Program-made: the position numbers and the translations under genes | In this document: piece by piece, positions 20,422 through 22,356 of the stretch | Layout of the letters: each line of letters starts with the position of its first letter | Numbering within the stretch: position 1 is the stretch's first letter | Source: DASTCC01 sp035711465 | Lineage (GTDB): Bacteria > Acidobacteriota > Vicinamibacteria > Vicinamibacterales > SCN-69-37 | DNA: 22,356 nt | Direction of reading: 5' to 3' | Assembly (NCBI GenBank): GCA_035711465.1 | Contig: DASTCC010000522.1 | Span: 1-22,356 of the forward strand | Notes under the pieces: model-generated | The model's database searches: none | Seen by the model: only the letters and a program-made list of their open reading frames with translations | Told to the model about the DNA's origin: nothing

Positions 20422-22356
20422 TCATTCGGTCCGCAGTGCACGCGCCGGATCGATGAGGACCGCGCGCGAGGCCGGCCACCACGACGCCAGCACGACGACG
20501 GCGGTGATGACGATCGCGACGCCGACGAAGGTGACGGGATCGAACGGGCCGACGCCGAACAGCTGCGCGCGCAGCAGGCGCGAGCTCAGCGCGGCGGCCG
20601 CGAGACCGACGATCAGCCCGATCGCGGCAAGCCTGATGCCACGGCCGAGGACGAGCGAGAGCACCTGCTGCTCGGTGGCGCCGAGCGCACGCCGCACGCC
20701 GATCTCCGTGCGCTGCCGCTCGACCATGTAGGCCAGGATCCCGTAGATGCCGAGCATCGCCGTCGTCACCGCCAGCGCGGAGAACAACGCCAGCACGATC
20801 GTGTAGAACCGCGGCTGCGCATACGTCGTCGCCAGGCGATCGCGAAGCGGCTGCGCGTTGAACACCGGCGATCCGGGATCGAGCTCGCGCACCGCCGCCC
20901 GGGCGAGCGGCACGAGCGCATTCGGATCGCCGCTGGTGCGCACCGCGACGCCGCCGGCATAACGGTTGAACGTCAGGATGTCGCCGTCGATCTGAGCCGC
21001 CGGGTAATACATCGTCGGAAACGCCGGACCCGAGAGCGCGCCGGCCTGGACGGGCGCGACGATGCCGACGATCGTGCGGGTGACGCGGCCGATGTGGGCG
21101 ACTTTCCGGCCGATCGGATCTTCGCCCGGGAAGTACGCCGACGCGGCAAGCTCGTCGATGAGCACGACCGGTTCGCTCGTCGCGACGTCGCTGTCGGCCA
21201 GCGCCCGCCCGCGCGTGACCCGGAGACCGAGCGCCTCGAAGTAGCGTCCGGTGATGACCTGATAGCGCGCCGTCGGCCGCTCGGAGGGATCGGCGGCCAA
21301 CGGACGGCCGTCGATCAGGAAGGTGCCGTAGGAGCCGCCCCGATGGAGCGGCAGCGCCGTTGTCGCGCCCGCCGCGATCACGCCGGGTGTGTGCTCCAAC
21401 CGCGAGATGAGCTCGGACAGAAACCCTCTGATGCGCCCGCGTTGCTGCCACCAACCCTCCGGCAGCGAGACCTGGAACGTGAGGACGCCTTCGGGGCGGT
21501 AGCCGGGATCCACGCGCAGCAGCGACATCAGACTGCGGCCGACGAGCATCGCCGACACCAGCAGCACCGCCGCGAGCGCGACCTGACAGACGACGAGAAC
21601 GGCGCGCGCGCGGTCGCCCGAGACGGTGCGGGCGCCGGCGCCGAGGCGGCTCGAGGCGCTCAGTTCGCGAAGGTGTCCGTGCGGCAGATGCCACGCCGGC
21701 AGGAGCGCGGCCGCACACGCGGTCGTGAAGGCAACCGCGGTGGCGAACAGCAGCGACCAGCCGTTGAAGGCGACCTCGCCGAGCCGCGGCAGATCCGCCG
21801 GCGCGATCTGCGGCAGCGCCGACAGAATCCACCACGCCAGCGCGCCGCCGGCCAGTGCGCCGCTGCCGGCCAGGAGTAATTGCTCGAAGAGAATCGGCCG
21901 CGCCACCCGGGCGCGCGACGCGCCGAGCGCCAGCCGCACGGCAATTTCGCGGTGGCGCGCCGTGCTCCGAGCGAGCACGAGGTTCGCGAGATTCACGCAG
22001 GCCGCCGCGAGCACCACGCCGATGCCGGCGAGCAGCACGATCAGCGCCGGCCGCACGGTCGAGACGAGGTCGTCCTGCCAGCGGGTCACGACGATGGTCG
22101 GGACTGGCACGTTGCCGTCGTAGAAGGCCGGGTTCGCCGTGGCGATCGTCAGCGCAACCTGTTGTCCCTCGCGGCGGACGGCGTCGACGTCGACGCCTGG
22201 TTTCATCCGGCCGAACACCTCGACCGACATCGTCAACATCCGGCTCCGGCCGGGCGGCGGCCAGACCCACCGGCCAGGCCGCCAGACCTCGGCGCCGGGC
22301 TCGGGCATCGCGATCTCCGGCGCGACGCCGACCACGGTGTAGACGTCGCGTTCGAT
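20422..22356 (-). CDS. ADOP-type duplicated ABC transporter permease (MacB/FtsX), 5'-truncated by window edge
   Basis: 644 residues are visible and the frame is open to the right edge (IERDVYTVVGVAPEI…), so the start lies outside. The order is: end of the first MacB periplasmic core domain; first FtsX domain (ALIVLLAGIGVVLAAACVNL, then NLVLARSTARHREIAVRLAL); a membrane pair (SLLFATAVAFTTACAAALLP); second MacB core domain (ARAVLVVCQVALAAVLLVSA to the TMYYPAAQIDGDILTF region); and second FtsX domain (FYTIVLALFSALAVTTAMLG, ERQRTEIGVRRALGATEQQV), ending RAVLIDPARALRTE. This is the acidobacterial duplicated orphan permease architecture: two MacB-FtsX units in one chain, usually ~800-890 residues, without a dedicated ATPase gene next to it. 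Its substrate is unknown. The PadR regulator at 18628-18927 is the usual companion. Confidence 0.93.
   Translation of the reverse strand: MERDVYTVVGVAPEIAMPEPGAEVWRPGRWVWPPPGRSRMLTMSVEVFGRMKPGVDVDAVRREGQQVALTIATANPAFYDGNVPVPTIVVTRWQDDLVSTVRPALIVLLAGIGVVLAAACVNLANLVLARSTARHREIAVRLALGASRARVARPILFEQLLLAGSGALAGGALAWWILSALPQIAPADLPRLGEVAFNGWSLLFATAVAFTTACAAALLPAWHLPHGHLRELSASSRLGAGARTVSGDRARAVLVVCQVALAAVLLVSAMLVGRSLMSLLRVDPGYRPEGVLTFQVSLPEGWWQQRGRIRGFLSELISRLEHTPGVIAAGATTALPLHRGGSYGTFLIDGRPLAADPSERPTARYQVITGRYFEALGLRVTRGRALADSDVATSEPVVLIDELAASAYFPGEDPIGRKVAHIGRVTRTIVGIVAPVQAGALSGPAFPTMYYPAAQIDGDILTFNRYAGGVAVRTSGDPNALVPLARAAVRELDPGSPVFNAQPLRDRLATTYAQPRFYTIVLALFSALAVTTAMLGIYGILAYMVERQRTEIGVRRALGATEQQVLSLVLGRGIRLAAIGLIVGLAAAALSSRLLRAQLFGVGPFDPVTFVGVAIVITAVVVLASWWPASRAVLIDPARALRTE

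Noticed and set aside
20392..21879. 495-codon plus-strand open frame opposite the ADOP permease
   Set aside because: Antisense shadow of a gene whose membrane helices and FtsX motifs are unmistakable.

Overview
The window is about 22.4 kb of very GC-rich, densely coding bacterial chromosome. The gene set suggests an uncultured Acidobacteriota, perhaps near Vicinamibacterales: an ADOP-type duplicated MacB/FtsX permease with a PadR regulator close by, BACON-repeat proteins, zinc-finger anti-sigma factors, small stress proteins (CsbD, YqjD/YqjE) and an M16 peptidase. This placement is an inference from gene content. I see no rRNA, tRNA, CRISPR, insertion sequence or phage structural genes.

Layout. 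From 1 to 5093 a plus-strand run with 10-13 nt gaps encodes an M16 peptidase (cut by the left edge), a NYN-domain protein with two OST-HTH domains, a GNAT acetyltransferase and a secreted DUF2785 protein. At 5098-5298 lies a CsbD-like stress gene on the minus strand. From 5532 to 7850 there is a compact module: a trypsin-like/PDZ protein that has lost all three catalytic residues, a LuxR-type regulator with a truncated receiver lacking its phosphoacceptor, and a convergent intact paralogue of the protease. From 7920 to 9746 follow a double PRC-barrel protein, a pteridine-reductase-type (FolM-like) SDR and an anti-sigma factor with no sigma gene beside it. From 10059 to 11226 a plus-strand operon encodes YqjD-like, holin-X/YqjE-like and DUF3618 membrane proteins.

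From 11308 to 14906 a minus-strand operon encodes a four-BACON secreted protein, an outer-membrane beta-barrel protein and a single-pass protein with an NTF2-like C-terminus. From 15083 to 17552 a minus-strand pair encodes a PA2779-like small membrane protein and a large exported protein joining a PA2778-like C39 peptidase, TPRs, a POTRA-like segment and a predicted beta-barrel. From 17743 to 18587 lies an ECF sigma/anti-sigma pair. From 18628 to 20375 are a PadR regulator with a canonical operator at its start codon, a SAM methyltransferase whose 5' end contains a perfect 42-bp palindrome, and a secreted Gly-rich protein. The window ends inside the ADOP permease.

The most interesting signal is regulatory. 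Four sites with sigma-54 (-24/-12) geometry stand, in the right orientation, before four separate transcription units: the CsbD gene, the YqjD operon, the BACON/OMP operon and the PA2779/C39-barrel operon. This suggests a local sigma-54 regulon for envelope and stress functions. The dead-protease/live-protease/degenerate-regulator module and the C39-TPR-POTRA-barrel protein are the best candidates for little-described systems.
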